Assembly: GCA_014169315.1 (NCBI GenBank)
Contig: AP022133.1
Location: 2,356,001-2,420,000 of the forward strand
Direction: 5' to 3'
Source: Enterobacter cloacae
GTDB lineage: Bacteria > Pseudomonadota > Gammaproteobacteria > Enterobacterales > Enterobacteriaceae
DNA: 64,000 nucleotides
Shown: one piece after another, positions 35,660-45,484 of the stretch
Layout: every line of letters begins with the position of its first letter
Position numbering within the stretch: position 1 is the first letter of the stretch
Translations under genes and position numbers: made by a program
Notes under the pieces: model-generated
Database searches by the model: none
What the model was told of the DNA's origin: nothing
What the model saw: the letters and a program-made list of their open reading frames with translations, nothing else

Positions 35660-36078
35660 CAGACAGTTACCCCATTAATAACCGAATCCACCTCGCCCGT
35701 TACCAGCTTCCATTCAAGCGTCTGAGCGCCAGCTCCGTTATTCGCACCATCGGTAGGCTGGCGCGTAAACATGGCGTGGGTGAAGCGGTGGACCGTCTTA
35801 TTACGGGTATTGGTCAACGTCACCGGAATAACAGCTTTGGTTTTCTGCATAAGCGCCAGAGCTGTGTTAGATGGGGAGTTACGCTGTGTCACGAACGTCA
35901 GCGAGCCCTCATCAGTGGGATTGTCCACAAAAGACCAGTCGCCGCCGATCCCCGATGTAACCGTGACCTGGTCATCAGCCATTTCCAGTGTGATGTTACT
36001 GTCTTTCGCCAGGCCAATTACCGGAAGCACGCCAACGGTAATCAGCCAGTCTTTGGATGACATTACGCCCAAATACAT
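35659..36078 (-). CDS. tail tube protein (DUF3277-like)
   Basis: 139 residues, beta-rich (ITLEMADDQVTVTSGIGGDW, GSLTFVTQRNSPSN). It follows the sheath gene with 2 bp between them. This family forms the inner tube of DUF3383-type contractile tails. Confidence 0.85.
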   Translation of the reverse strand: MYLGVMSSKDWLITVGVLPVIGLAKDSNITLEMADDQVTVTSGIGGDWSFVDNPTDEGSLTFVTQRNSPSNTALALMQKTKAVIPVTLTNTRNKTVHRFTHAMFTRQPTDGANNGAGAQTLEWKLVTGEVDSVINGVTV

Positions 36079-36080
36079 AA

Positions 36081-37448
36081 TTAAACTCCGTAAGTCATGG
36101 CTGAGCCAACAGCATCAACATGCTTAATGGCGTAGCGGAGGTAGAATTCGAACAGGATAGTGATATCACCGTTAATGCGCTGTGTTGCGCTGACCTGCGC
36201 CATAGTTGGGCGCGTTACGGTAAAGCCACGAACCAGATCGCCGTTTTCGTCGGTGAAGTCCTGGAGGATCCCGCCCGCATCTTTACCGGCTTGCAGGGAG
36301 CTTTCCATTTTGGCGCAGACAACCTCGTAGCCCGGTAGGTCATGACCGATTTTGTTACGGTTCACGAACAGGGTTGCGAGGTCTTTTTGCATGCGGTCTG
36401 CCTGCCAGTAGGCGAAGCGGATAACCTCGATTGACTCACCGTCACCCGTCAGGCCGGGATAAGTCACCGTGATGCCAGAACCGTAGTCCTCAAACGTGTT
36501 GCCGTTGAGCGCACGGATTTTCTGGTAATCGGTTTCGGTGAAGTCATCCGCCTGCACTGCGTTAAGCGTCTTAAGCGCCCAGGTCTCAGAACCCGGCTGC
36601 ATAACAAGGCAACGCCCGGCCAGGGCCGCATCAAGGAAGTTTTTAGCCCGCTTTGTGCTGACTGCAAACGATCCGGCCATGTTCTTATCGTGGATGTATT
36701 TGGTAATGTTATCCGTTGCCCAGGTGGAAACGGTGTAATCATCAATAAACACGCCCATCTTGTCGATTTGGGCTTCTACCCAGTCAGCGATCGCCTTCTG
36801 CACCGACAGAATACGAACCGGTGTCATGCACATGAAAAACTTGTTGTACTGGTTTTTGATGGCCGCAATAGCTGTCGGAACAGCAGCAGCTGTCGCCGTT
36901 GATTCAGCGTGAACAACCTCAGCGCCCTCCAGATAGACAATGCGTCCGTCCACAGTGAATCGCCCTGACCCGCCAGAATCCGCCACAATGTCCGCTGCCG
37001 CGCCAGTGCTTCCTGACCAGGCGGTTCCGTTGTAGCTGGCATAGCGGTAATCGTTGCCTTTGATATACCCAATGGTCGCTTTCGTAGCCGATGGCGCACC
37101 AGCAACCGGAACGCCGTTAAGTGCAATCATGGTTTTGGTGTAGACCGCCGACAAATCACCGACGACCAGGGTATCCGGCGCGGGCTTCTGTGAGAAGTAC
37201 GCCTGAACCGCCAGCAGGTTATCGCCGGAAATCCCATCCGTGGCCGCGTCGTTCGCCGCGTTAGCGCCACTGTAAACGCGGTACAAATCAGTAAATTTGC
37301 TGATATCTGCGCTATCGTAATTTGAGTATTTCAGCCCAAAGAACGCCGCAGCAGGCGCAAGGATAATCCCCACGCCGAAAACCCCATATTGGGCCGCAGT
37401 CGCCTGCCGCCCAATCTTCACGCTAAAAAGCCTGCTTAAATCTGCCAT
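36081..37448 (-). CDS. tail sheath protein (DUF3383)
   Basis: 455 residues. The start MADLSRLFSVKIGRQ and the C-terminal FVNRNKIGHDLPGYEVVCAKMESSLQ ... RGFTVTRPTMAQVSATQR fit DUF3383 sheath proteins. It contracts to drive the tube through the envelope, so the phage has a contractile tail. Confidence 0.88.
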   Translation of the reverse strand: MADLSRLFSVKIGRQATAAQYGVFGVGIILAPAAAFFGLKYSNYDSADISKFTDLYRVYSGANAANDAATDGISGDNLLAVQAYFSQKPAPDTLVVGDLSAVYTKTMIALNGVPVAGAPSATKATIGYIKGNDYRYASYNGTAWSGSTGAAADIVADSGGSGRFTVDGRIVYLEGAEVVHAESTATAAAVPTAIAAIKNQYNKFFMCMTPVRILSVQKAIADWVEAQIDKMGVFIDDYTVSTWATDNITKYIHDKNMAGSFAVSTKRAKNFLDAALAGRCLVMQPGSETWALKTLNAVQADDFTETDYQKIRALNGNTFEDYGSGITVTYPGLTGDGESIEVIRFAYWQADRMQKDLATLFVNRNKIGHDLPGYEVVCAKMESSLQAGKDAGGILQDFTDENGDLVRGFTVTRPTMAQVSATQRINGDITILFEFYLRYAIKHVDAVGSAMTYGV

Positions 37449-38234
37449 TTATGCACCTTTGATGACGATCGTCACCTTGTTGCCCTTTTCCACTGTTGCG
37501 CTTTCAAGCCAGCGCTCCCGTTTGTAGTGCTGGTAAACAAATTGCAGTGACAGTGTCACCTGAGCCATTTGCTGGTAAACGAGGTTATCAATTAGCGGTG
37601 AGCTATTCTCGAAATCGCCTGAGCGGTCAATACTGCAGTTGTTATTAAACTGCCAGAAATCACCATCGGTGCTGTCCACCTCCAGCATGAAGTTTTCCAT
37701 GAACTCCTGCGCGTCGTCAGCAGAACGGATAACCAGCACGCTGGCGTAACAGTTGTAGTGATACACCCGATAATCGCCGTCCCACGTTTTCGCAAAGGGC
37801 TGCGGCTCCCGGCCAGAACTGAGCAGGTGAAGCGCGGTAAACGGATCCTTTGGCTCGGGTAGCTTCTGCATCGCATAGAGAGGGTTATCACCCACCAGTT
37901 GCATCAGCGCCTGGCGCAGGCGAACCAGCGCGACGTATGGCGCACCCGTCATGATTAACGCCCTGGCCTGGGTGTCAGTGGGCTTTAACGTGCCAGTGGG
38001 GAACTTCACTACACAGCCGACCGACAGCGCGAAATCGGCGGGTATCGTAATCGCCGGGGCGCTGCCGTCAGAGAGTTCGATTGCCGTTATGAAAGCAATA
38101 TCGCTGCCGTTGTAAGGTGTGAAGAGAATATCTTTGATATTGCCGTTAGCATTGAATGTCGCCTTTTCCGCCCGGTAATCCGGGTAAGCAACCTCCCCGC
38201 TAACGGCCATTAATTTAACCGTATAGCCAGCCAT
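37449..38234 (-). CDS. neck/tail terminator-like protein
   Basis: 261 residues. The C-terminal two thirds (ALIMTGAPYVALVRLRQALMQL onward) resemble neck or tail terminator proteins encoded before the sheath in related phages. The N-terminal 85 residues are an additional beta-rich segment. Exact role inferred from position. Confidence 0.55.
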   Translation of the reverse strand: MAGYTVKLMAVSGEVAYPDYRAEKATFNANGNIKDILFTPYNGSDIAFITAIELSDGSAPAITIPADFALSVGCVVKFPTGTLKPTDTQARALIMTGAPYVALVRLRQALMQLVGDNPLYAMQKLPEPKDPFTALHLLSSGREPQPFAKTWDGDYRVYHYNCYASVLVIRSADDAQEFMENFMLEVDSTDGDFWQFNNNCSIDRSGDFENSSPLIDNLVYQQMAQVTLSLQFVYQHYKRERWLESATVEKGNKVTIVIKGA

Positions 38235-38587
38235 TATCCCACCAGCGCCAGCGCGTCCTGTTCTTTCATGACAAACAGCAGGTACTCATAGTGGTTAATC
38301 ACGCCGTTAAGCCACTCCTGGCGCTGCACCACTTCGTAATATCTGCCACCACAGAGCACGATCGCCCCGTTATGCTCGCCCTCCTCAGTGACAAGGAGAT
38401 CCGCTTCGCCGATAGCCTCCAGATAGTCATGGGGTTTGCGGCCAGCCAGGTACTGCCGGAACGAGCCATTACCATCAACCGGCTGCATGCTGAGAAACGC
38501 GGTTTGCTGGTCTGTGTATTCCTGGCGGGTAATGCCTCCCACGTTCTCAGCAGGTAGAGGTTGCCAGTATTGAATTAATCGCCTCAT
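38234..38587 (-). CDS. head-tail connector-region protein
   Basis: 117 residues, no domain that I recognise. It shares start/stop overlaps with both neighbours, in a tight run of connector genes. A head-completion or neck role is inferred from location only. Confidence 0.55.
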   Translation of the reverse strand: MRRLIQYWQPLPAENVGGITRQEYTDQQTAFLSMQPVDGNGSFRQYLAGRKPHDYLEAIGEADLLVTEEGEHNGAIVLCGGRYYEVVQRQEWLNGVINHYEYLLFVMKEQDALALVG

Positions 38588-39057
38588 CAGGACGCCTTAA
38601 AGTTAACGGTCTGGATTAGCACGCCGCTGTGTATGAGCGGCTTTGTGCTGCCCTTGCGTGCAATGGTGATGTCGGAGTTCGGACGGTATAGCGCAGAATC
38701 GGTAATGGTCTTGCGGGTGATAGCGACAGCCTGAGCGCCGATTCTGGCAATGGCCTGCTGCGGGGTAATGCGTCCACGCGCCACATCGCGCAACACCTCT
38801 TTGTAAGCATCTGAGCGCATCCAGTCGGCAATGCGATCGGATGCAAACTTCATAAACGGACGCTCGGGTATCAATTCCCACCCCATCGCGTTTTTAGTGC
38901 CGAAGTTGTTCCAGGCACCGTACATCGCAACGTCAACGCCCTTATTGGTTTTACCGCGATGTATACCGACCGTGAGGGTTACACCCGCCAGCGACTGGAT
39001 ACGCTGGCGGATAACACGATCAGCGCCGCGGGTTTCGAACTTCGCGCCGCCTCTCAT
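38587..39057 (-). CDS. tail completion/neck-like protein (HK97 gp10-like position)
   Basis: 156 residues. The segment VDVAMYGAWNNFGTKN followed by IPERPFMK is the typical 'NNFGT ... I P x R P F' pattern of phage neck proteins of the gp10 or Mu gpG kind. Confidence 0.65.
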   Translation of the reverse strand: MRGGAKFETRGADRVIRQRIQSLAGVTLTVGIHRGKTNKGVDVAMYGAWNNFGTKNAMGWELIPERPFMKFASDRIADWMRSDAYKEVLRDVARGRITPQQAIARIGAQAVAITRKTITDSALYRPNSDITIARKGSTKPLIHSGVLIQTVNFKAS

Positions 39058-39059
39058 GG

Positions 39060-39272
39060 TTAAGCCTGGGCCAGCCGTATTTCGTTACACTCGACTGCAA
39101 TAATGGCGTCACCGCGAACAAAGATGCTGGGCTGGGTATCTGTAGGCATTTTCGTGAGGTGATAAGCAACGCAATGCTCACCGAACGGCGCAGCCAGCTT
39201 TACAGGCGCAAAGCCAGTGAACTTACCTACTGCCGTGTGAATGATGTACTCAAAAACCTTTTTTTGTTCCAT
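39060..39272 (-). CDS. small conserved phage protein
   Basis: 70 residues from the ATG at 39272, which has GGAG 10 nt upstream; a TTG start 15 bp earlier is less likely. Function not recognised. It lies inside the connector gene run. Confidence 0.55.
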   Translation of the reverse strand: MEQKKVFEYIIHTAVGKFTGFAPVKLAAPFGEHCVAYHLTKMPTDTQPSIFVRGDAIIAVECNEIRLAQA

Positions 39273-39394
39273 GAGATCAGACTCCAAAACTGAAAGTTAG
39301 AAAATGGAATATTCACCTGACATGGCCAGCGTTAGCGTTTTTAAAGTGCTGAAAATCGCAGCTGGCCAACGTGTGTTTTCAGCAGAATATCCCG

Positions 39395-39754
39395 TTAAGA
39401 GGCATGACTGATAACAATGCAGCCACCGGACAGATTACCCATCGCTTCGAGGAACTCCTGCCCCCACTGCGTACCTTCCCAGCCAGCCTTTTGCGCTGCG
39501 GTGGTAAAGGTCATTGCTACCTTACCTTCACGCCTGCTGGCGACACCTCGCACGCTGGCGCTGATTCCTTCCACTGCTATCGGGGCAAGATTAGCGGCCA
39601 CGTACAGCGCTTTAAGGCGGTCTGTGTCGTAACCGTATTCCGCAGCGGCCCGCAGGTCATAGAGCCGCTCACACTGAGAAGAAAGGGCGCTAATAGCGCC
39701 CTCATCAAGTGATATCCCCGGTAGCAGAATGGCTAACCATTCTTTTACCGTCAT
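39395..39754 (-). CDS. head-tail connector-like protein (DUF4054-like position)
   Basis: 119 residues, mostly helical in the first 70. Its place after capsid genes, and a beginning of the type WLAILLPGISLDEGAIS, are like small head-tail adaptors. The 122 bp before the next gene hold nothing evident. Confidence 0.5.
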   Translation of the reverse strand: MTVKEWLAILLPGISLDEGAISALSSQCERLYDLRAAAEYGYDTDRLKALYVAANLAPIAVEGISASVRGVASRREGKVAMTFTTAAQKAGWEGTQWGQEFLEAMGNLSGGCIVISHAS

Positions 39755-39763
39755 GAGATCGCC

Positions 39764-40018
39764 TTACTCGTCTTCTGACTCAATGATGCCGTCATGCTCT
39801 TTGTTGAGCTTTTTGGCCTCTGCAGCTGAGATAACTTTCAGCTTCTTCTCGTCCAGGAACTGTTTAACGCCGCCAATGTTCAGCGTGGCTTTATCAACTT
39901 CCACCGCTTCCAGCGGGGCAACGGTGATAGTGATTACCGTGCCTTCGTCGTTTTTAGCACCGATGTGGATCGGCGCTTCGGTGGTGTTGGTCAGGAATGC
40001 CGTTTCTTTCTCAGCCAT
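39764..40018 (-). CDS. small head-region protein
   Basis: 84 residues, with a beta-rich N-terminal half (APIHIGAKNDEGTVITITVAP) and an acidic, Lys-rich C-terminus (HDGIIESEDE). It begins 3 bp after the capsid gene stop. It may be a head decoration or Ig-less accessory protein; function not established. Confidence 0.5.
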   Translation of the reverse strand: MAEKETAFLTNTTEAPIHIGAKNDEGTVITITVAPLEAVEVDKATLNIGGVKQFLDEKKLKVISAAEAKKLNKEHDGIIESEDE

Positions 40019-40021
40019 GAT

Positions 40022-40960
40022 TTAGATAACCTTCGAGGATTTAGCCGCAGCCAGCGGAGCGCGAACAATCACGCCAGCAGTTTTGGACAGGCAAGGGATA
40101 GACAGGTCGAGGCCAGAACGCTGAACCGGTAACTGACGGAACAGGATCGGCGTAGCCTGGGCGAAGTGACGACGGGTGTTATCCAGCGCAATGCAGATGC
40201 CGTCATCATCCAGATCGGAGTTTTTGCGGAAGGTGATTTCCGGGTACGACGCACGCAGGAACGACAGCACAGTACCCAGCGTACCGGACAGGCGCAGACC
40301 CTGAATGCGTGACCAGGCTTTGGACGGCATATGGAACTCATTCACCTGGTAGATTTTGGTGGAGTTAACCGCCGAAATCAGCGCAGAGGCGTCATCACAG
40401 ATTTTGTCACCGTCAGCTGCAGCCCAGCCACCAGCCAGCGCCACCAGCGGGATGTTTGGATGCTCGATAAAGCCGACAATCTGGTATTCCTTGTTGCCGC
40501 GCCACAGCAGGTTGCTGACGGTGCGCTCATGCGCTTCGCGGGTATTCAGCGCCAGGATGTTATCAAGCGGTGTGCCGGACATTGCCGCCGCCAGAACGTC
40601 AGAGTAGGTGTAACCATAGCCCAGGCCAATGTCGTACATCAGCGCGAAGAACTCGCGGCCTTTGGCGCTCATCATCGGCATATCAGTGCCGTAAGCAGCC
40701 ATGATTTTAGCCATGCCTGCGGCGGAGTACATGCGATAACCTGCCCACTTCGCCCCTTCACTGATGCCAGGCTCCTGCGCAAACATGGTCAGCGCCACAG
40801 GTGCTGGCATTTCTTCCATGTAAACGTCATTGGACATGGAAATCAGGTCGCGGGCGAAAATCAGCCCCTGCTCATCCGTGTTGAGGTTCGGAATGGAGCC
40901 GCCCGCCTGCGCTTCCGCCAGCAGCTGCTGCATCATTTGAGCAATTAATTTCTCGTTCAT
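40022..40960 (-). CDS. major capsid protein (DUF2184)
   Basis: 312 residues. It contains the family-typical EEMPAPVALTMFAQEPGISEGAKWAGY and GYGYTYSDVLAAAMSG segments. HK97-fold capsid proteins of this family need no long N-terminal delta domain. It lies directly after the cement and DUF2213 genes. Confidence 0.88.
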   Translation of the reverse strand: MNEKLIAQMMQQLLAEAQAGGSIPNLNTDEQGLIFARDLISMSNDVYMEEMPAPVALTMFAQEPGISEGAKWAGYRMYSAAGMAKIMAAYGTDMPMMSAKGREFFALMYDIGLGYGYTYSDVLAAAMSGTPLDNILALNTREAHERTVSNLLWRGNKEYQIVGFIEHPNIPLVALAGGWAAADGDKICDDASALISAVNSTKIYQVNEFHMPSKAWSRIQGLRLSGTLGTVLSFLRASYPEITFRKNSDLDDDGICIALDNTRRHFAQATPILFRQLPVQRSGLDLSIPCLSKTAGVIVRAPLAAAKSSKVI

Positions 40961-40977
40961 TGGTTTTTTGTTCCCTG

Positions 40978-41769
40978 TTAGCTGACGGTAATTACAGAAG
41001 TGTCAGTAAAGCCGCCATCATCGGTTTTAACGGTGATGGTTGCGGTCTGTCCGGTAGTTGCGCCAGCAGCAACAGTAACCAGACCGCTGGCATCAACCGT
41101 GGCAACGTTGGCATTGCTGGACTGGTAGGTAACGCCTTTATTGGTTGCACCGGACGGGGTAATGGTTGGCGTTAACTGCTGAGTACCGCCTACAGCTTTG
41201 GAAGCGTTTTTAGGGGCGACGGCCACACCAGTCACAGGTACGTCATGCGGATAACCAGCCGCCAGTGAGTCACCATCAGTGACCATTACGATCGCAGTGC
41301 CGCCACGCTGAACAGGCGACTCGAAACGGAAACGGCTTTTTTCGCTGGCACCGGCCACACCCCACTCCATCCAGCCAGTAGTTGTGTTGCGGCCTTTCGG
41401 CACTGCCAGATCGCCAACTTTCGGAGATTCACCGGATTTAACCTGAACGCGGATCGGCCCTTCCTCAACGATGCCAATTGGACAGTTGAGCGTGACCACA
41501 CCAATTTTGGTATTGCTGCCAAAGCCCGGCATAGCTGGCATGTTGGAATGTGCGCCAACAGCAATCCCGATCGCATCGGTTGCCGCGCCACCGTTCGGCA
41601 GTGCAACGACAGTCGAATCATTGCCGGAGGTCAGCTTGACGGCATCACCCGGCGCAATCTCGCCGCCTGCGCGGTGTGAGGAAACGCGGGCAGACGAACG
41701 GAAAGATGGCAGCACGGCCAGGTCGCCCGGCAAGCCAGCGTCAAAATCACCTTTGATAGTGGTCTGCAT
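40978..41769 (-). CDS. head cement/decoration protein with BIG_2 Ig-like domain
   Basis: 263 residues. Residues 1-165 resemble phage structural cement proteins (GDAVKLTSGNDSTVV, AIGIAVGAHSN). Residues 178-263 are a bacterial Ig-like BIG_2 domain (VTGVAVAPKNASKAVGG, GVTYQSSNANVATVDASGLV). It probably stabilises the capsid and displays Ig domains on the outside, which may bind surfaces weakly. It starts where the DUF2213 gene ends. Confidence 0.8.
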   Translation of the reverse strand: MQTTIKGDFDAGLPGDLAVLPSFRSSARVSSHRAGGEIAPGDAVKLTSGNDSTVVALPNGGAATDAIGIAVGAHSNMPAMPGFGSNTKIGVVTLNCPIGIVEEGPIRVQVKSGESPKVGDLAVPKGRNTTTGWMEWGVAGASEKSRFRFESPVQRGGTAIVMVTDGDSLAAGYPHDVPVTGVAVAPKNASKAVGGTQQLTPTITPSGATNKGVTYQSSNANVATVDASGLVTVAAGATTGQTATITVKTDDGGFTDTSVITVS

Positions 41770-42785
41770 TATTTACCCGCCTCTTTTTTGTGACCGAAGG
41801 TGCGAGCCTGATAATTCAGGTGCGCGGAATTAGCGCCTGAACCCTGCTCGTCGGTGTTAGTGGTGCGCGGGTTGCGCGGGGTTTGTTCAAACTTCTTACC
41901 GCAGGCCACCAGCGCCATAGACAGGGCAACATCAGTCTGTTCGTCGCTCCAGCCGTCCATGTTCACTTCCGGGTGGGCTTTACGGATGATGGCCTGCTTA
42001 ACCAGGTTGATATCACCCAGGCTGTCGGTATTGATGTTCAGGCGCTTCGCCGCTTCTTTAAGCTGATGCTCCTGACGGCCGTCGTTAACGCCACGCTCAT
42101 ACGCTTCGTTGCTGGCGGAATCCATATTGACCAGGCGGGTGTTTGCCTTAATCAGGTCGCCGCGGGTTTTGCTGAGGTCACTGGTAAGCGTCTGTTTCTC
42201 CGCCTCCAGCTCATTGATTTTGGCTAACGCCTCATCAAGTTCCATATCTTCACCATCCAGATTAAATTTTGCCGTTTTAACTCGTGGGTTACGCACAATG
42301 CTCAGGTGGTTGTAATTAATCCCCTTCTGCTCTGTGTCGTACTCTTGCCCGTCAGGAGATCGCCCCGTTACTTTGGGTTTTTCGTCACACTGATAACCCG
42401 CCGACGCGCCCCGCAATGTCTTATCCTGCTGAATCAGCCGGATAGACTTTTCGTCCTGAACCAGTGCGCGTGCAAAAAGCTCGTCGCCCTGGCGCATGAC
42501 GGCGGTGACAACCCCGGCAGCAACGGAACGGTAATTTTTGGAAGTAACCAGACCATTGCGCGGATGTGACACCGTCACAGGCTTGCCAACTAAGGTATTC
42601 ATTGAGTCCTGGTTAAACAATTCATCAGCTGAGCGGTACTCTTTAGCCGTGAATGCATCACCGCGTTTGCGGTCATAAACCAGCACGCCCGGGCGGGCGA
42701 TCGGGATATCAATCTGGAGATAACCCTCCGGGGTTATCGTCCATTGTCTGATTGCGTCATTGTTGACTGGGGTTTCTTGCTGCAA
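41769..42785 (-). CDS. DUF2213 head maturation/scaffold protein
   Basis: 338 residues. The N-terminal domain (VLVYDRKRGDAFTAKEY, VSHPRNGLV, RGASAGYQCD, NHLSIVRNPR) is DUF2213, thought to act as prohead protease/scaffold in related phages. It is followed by a coiled coil at about 185-225 and an acidic/helical C-terminus. The start overlaps the head morphogenesis gene by 29 bp. Confidence 0.8.
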   Translation of the reverse strand: MQQETPVNNDAIRQWTITPEGYLQIDIPIARPGVLVYDRKRGDAFTAKEYRSADELFNQDSMNTLVGKPVTVSHPRNGLVTSKNYRSVAAGVVTAVMRQGDELFARALVQDEKSIRLIQQDKTLRGASAGYQCDEKPKVTGRSPDGQEYDTEQKGINYNHLSIVRNPRVKTAKFNLDGEDMELDEALAKINELEAEKQTLTSDLSKTRGDLIKANTRLVNMDSASNEAYERGVNDGRQEHQLKEAAKRLNINTDSLGDINLVKQAIIRKAHPEVNMDGWSDEQTDVALSMALVACGKKFEQTPRNPRTTNTDEQGSGANSAHLNYQARTFGHKKEAGK

Positions 42786-44118
42786 TTTCTCTCTCCGCGT
42801 CTGCTACATCCGACGCAGAGAACAACCATTCAGGGTAACAGCGGCAACCGTGAGGCTGGCCGGGGTTTCCGTCTCGTGGCGGTCTGGTCGGCGTATAGGC
42901 CTGTCCTTCCCGCACAACATGCAGTTTTCGCTCGCGCTCGTCTAACATCCCGCGCCAGCGGTAATATTTCATCCCGGCAACGCGGGCGTTGGCCTCTTCC
43001 AGATTCCAGGCCTGATTGCCAATCTCATTGCGGGCGACGTTGCGGGCCCGTCGCCAGGGGATCTCCATTTCGTCAGCAAGTTTGTTGGCGATATCGTCAA
43101 CGCCCCGGCCCTCGCGTAGCCCCTGCTGCATGGTCTTGATGCCACGCTGCAATGCCTCTTCGCTGACGTTCTGCATCCTGCCCATGCTGGCGTCCAGCCA
43201 GTCAGAGGTTTGTTGCAACAGCTTTTTATCGCCGTCATAGATATCAATCGAAATCAGGTCGGCCATGCTTTCATGCGGCAGCGTGATGCCGGGGGCGAGA
43301 TCCACATCAGCAGCAGCGCGGATAATCAGCCTGAAATCGTCAACCGCTGAGTTGAGCACCTGCGTGCTGGCAGCGTCCATTGCAGCCAGTGACGGGGCCG
43401 CGCTGGCCTCGCGCATGGTTTCGGTAAGTGACAGAAGCTGTTTTGATACCGCCCCGGCTGTGTCTGCTGTTGCCGCTGCGCCCGTTTTCAGGTCGATAAG
43501 CGGCACGCCGTCAACACGGAAACGCTGGTAATAGGTTTCGTAATAAGCGTCGGTAAAACCAAACTTACCGTTGACGATCGCCGCCTGCACATCATCGGCG
43601 GTTTTGTTGATAGCGCGGATAAAAGCGTCAGGCGTGGTGTTATTGGCCTTTGATACGGCTTTCGCCAGGCTGATAGCTGATTGCCTGCGTACCTCGCTGA
43701 TAGCGTAAGCCGGTACAGCGCCGAACTCGCCATCTTTCAGCAGTGCGGGAATGGCCCGCAGAAATAGCGCCGAATCCGGCGCAATCTCCATCGCAACGGC
43801 GCGGATAATGGATTTCTGCTTTGCGCGGGTCAGCTTCGAGAAGTTTCTCCCCATCTGCTGGCGTATATAAACGCGCACTTTTTTAACCGTTGCCGCCGTG
43901 ACCAGCTCGCCCAGCAGGTCATCAACTGAAATATCCCGACCGTCTGCCGCGTCAGTATTCACGACCGCGCCGGATTTCCCGATCGCGCGGTACGTCTTTA
44001 AACAGGCATCACGAACCCATTTACCGTATTGTCGGGCGCTGTCACCCAGGCGCTGAGCGTAGACCGACTCGATCGCCAGCGGATAACCCGCGTCATACCG
44101 TGGCTCACTCTTTGCCAT
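42757..44118 (-). CDS. head morphogenesis protein (SPP1 gp7 / Mu gpF family)
   Basis: 453 residues from the ATG at 44118 (GAGG upstream); a longer frame to 44202 would overlap the portal gene further. The C-terminal domain has the family pattern: RNEIGNQAWNLEEANARVAGMKYYRWRGMLDERER ... HGCRCYPEWLFS. It takes part in capsid assembly and DNA packaging or ejection. A truncated paralogue of the C-terminal domain lies at 47664-48089. Confidence 0.88.
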   Translation of the reverse strand: MAKSEPRYDAGYPLAIESVYAQRLGDSARQYGKWVRDACLKTYRAIGKSGAVVNTDAADGRDISVDDLLGELVTAATVKKVRVYIRQQMGRNFSKLTRAKQKSIIRAVAMEIAPDSALFLRAIPALLKDGEFGAVPAYAISEVRRQSAISLAKAVSKANNTTPDAFIRAINKTADDVQAAIVNGKFGFTDAYYETYYQRFRVDGVPLIDLKTGAAATADTAGAVSKQLLSLTETMREASAAPSLAAMDAASTQVLNSAVDDFRLIIRAAADVDLAPGITLPHESMADLISIDIYDGDKKLLQQTSDWLDASMGRMQNVSEEALQRGIKTMQQGLREGRGVDDIANKLADEMEIPWRRARNVARNEIGNQAWNLEEANARVAGMKYYRWRGMLDERERKLHVVREGQAYTPTRPPRDGNPGQPHGCRCYPEWLFSASDVADAEREIAARNPSQQ

Positions 44119-45484
44119 TGTTGGCCTCGCTCTGGCCCTCTTTGGTGCCTCCCTGGTTCGATTTATCCTGATTCTGGTCTGAATCGTCGTCGTTCTGGTC
44201 ATCTATGGTGCCAGTGGCGGGCGGAGTGGTAGAGAGCAACTTAATGGCCCCGGTTTCCTGTGCCGTTGCCCGCACCTCTTCACTGGTGATTGCACGCATG
44301 GCGTAGTAAAGCTGAGCCGTCTCAGCGACTTTCTTATCCCGCTCAACCTCACGGTCAATCTGCCCCTGGCTCTTGTTCGGCACGAACTCGGCCCGGATAC
44401 CCAGGTAGCGCAGCGCCAGCTTTTTCAGTGCCGGAATGATGTCATTGGTGGTGATGTGCGAAACCAGATTCTGCCATTGCGCGTCTGCGCTGGTATCGCT
44501 GTTCGACAGCCCACCCTTACGCTCGGCCAGCATTGCGATCGGGAAACCTGTTTCGGCGCAGACCAGCTTTATAGCCATATCGACCAGGTCAGCCGTTCCG
44601 GTCATGACGGTTTGCAGGCGCTCAATAGACTCATCCTTATCCACTGCAATCATGTCGTTTAGCTGCCGCGTTGCCGCGATGCCGCCAATGCGCCGGGCTA
44701 CCTGCGCTTCACCTTTGGCAGTTTTTAAATCCTCCGCCAGCTCCTCCTTTTTGTAGATGTCCTGAACCGACAGCGAGAGGATGCTGATTATCAGCTCATG
44801 GGAGAGGCCCAGCCGCTGCAATGAGGCGTAAGGCTTGCTGAGTAGCGGTGCGCCAAATTCAATGCCTGCGCAGGCGTAAATGGGCTGGTATTCTGGATCC
44901 CCGAAAAGGATAGAATCGCCCTGCTCAATGAATACCTCGCCACCGACCGGGCTTTTTAACTGGATGCGCCAGCCCTCCGGCAGGCCGAACATCGGTGAAT
45001 TGTAATCGGTGAACCAGTCATCAGACGGGGTAATCCAGTTCGCGCCGTGGCTGCGCACCCACTCTTCCCCCATGACCAGCACAGACCACCCCATGTGACG
45101 CTTAAGGACAACGGCCTTTTCAACGCACTGCCACACCCGCATGTCGCCAAACAGGTCTTTAATTTTCTCAGCATCATCCGGGTTATCAGTAACCACCGTG
45201 AACTGGTTCAGCATTGCCGCCGCAACAGGCTCAGTGATAATGCGCCAGCCAATCCCTGACGTTTCCCCGGCCATTGCCGCCACCAGCGGAATCATCCCCT
45301 CAGCAGAACGGGCTTTCATGCGGTTTGCCGTTGGCGACCCCATCCCGGCAGCGCCCTGCGAAAGACCGCCCGCCGCAACGCTGGTCATCATGCTGACGTA
45401 GCCGTCATGGTTGTACTGCGCGGGCATTACGCCCTCTTTGGTCAGGATCCCCTCTACGGGAATCAGGCTTGCTTTACTCGTCAT
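44105..45484 (-). CDS. portal protein (DUF1073)
   Basis: 459 residues, Phage_portal_3/DUF1073 type. It has YDGYVSMM, the ADLVDMAIKLVCAETGFPIAMLAERKGG region and a C-terminal Asp/Asn/Gln-rich tail. Some database names for this family mention an Acb1-like domain, but the position between terminase and head morphogenesis genes supports a portal. It overlaps the terminase stop by 4 bp. Confidence 0.88.
   Translation of the reverse strand: MTSKASLIPVEGILTKEGVMPAQYNHDGYVSMMTSVAAGGLSQGAAGMGSPTANRMKARSAEGMIPLVAAMAGETSGIGWRIITEPVAAAMLNQFTVVTDNPDDAEKIKDLFGDMRVWQCVEKAVVLKRHMGWSVLVMGEEWVRSHGANWITPSDDWFTDYNSPMFGLPEGWRIQLKSPVGGEVFIEQGDSILFGDPEYQPIYACAGIEFGAPLLSKPYASLQRLGLSHELIISILSLSVQDIYKKEELAEDLKTAKGEAQVARRIGGIAATRQLNDMIAVDKDESIERLQTVMTGTADLVDMAIKLVCAETGFPIAMLAERKGGLSNSDTSADAQWQNLVSHITTNDIIPALKKLALRYLGIRAEFVPNKSQGQIDREVERDKKVAETAQLYYAMRAITSEEVRATAQETGAIKLLSTTPPATGTIDDQNDDDSDQNQDKSNQGGTKEGQSEANNGKE

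Noticed and set aside
44105..45484. The DUF1073 gene as an anti-CBASS enzyme
   Set aside because: Order terminase-portal-head morphogenesis and length support a portal; no isolated phosphoesterase motif was recognised.
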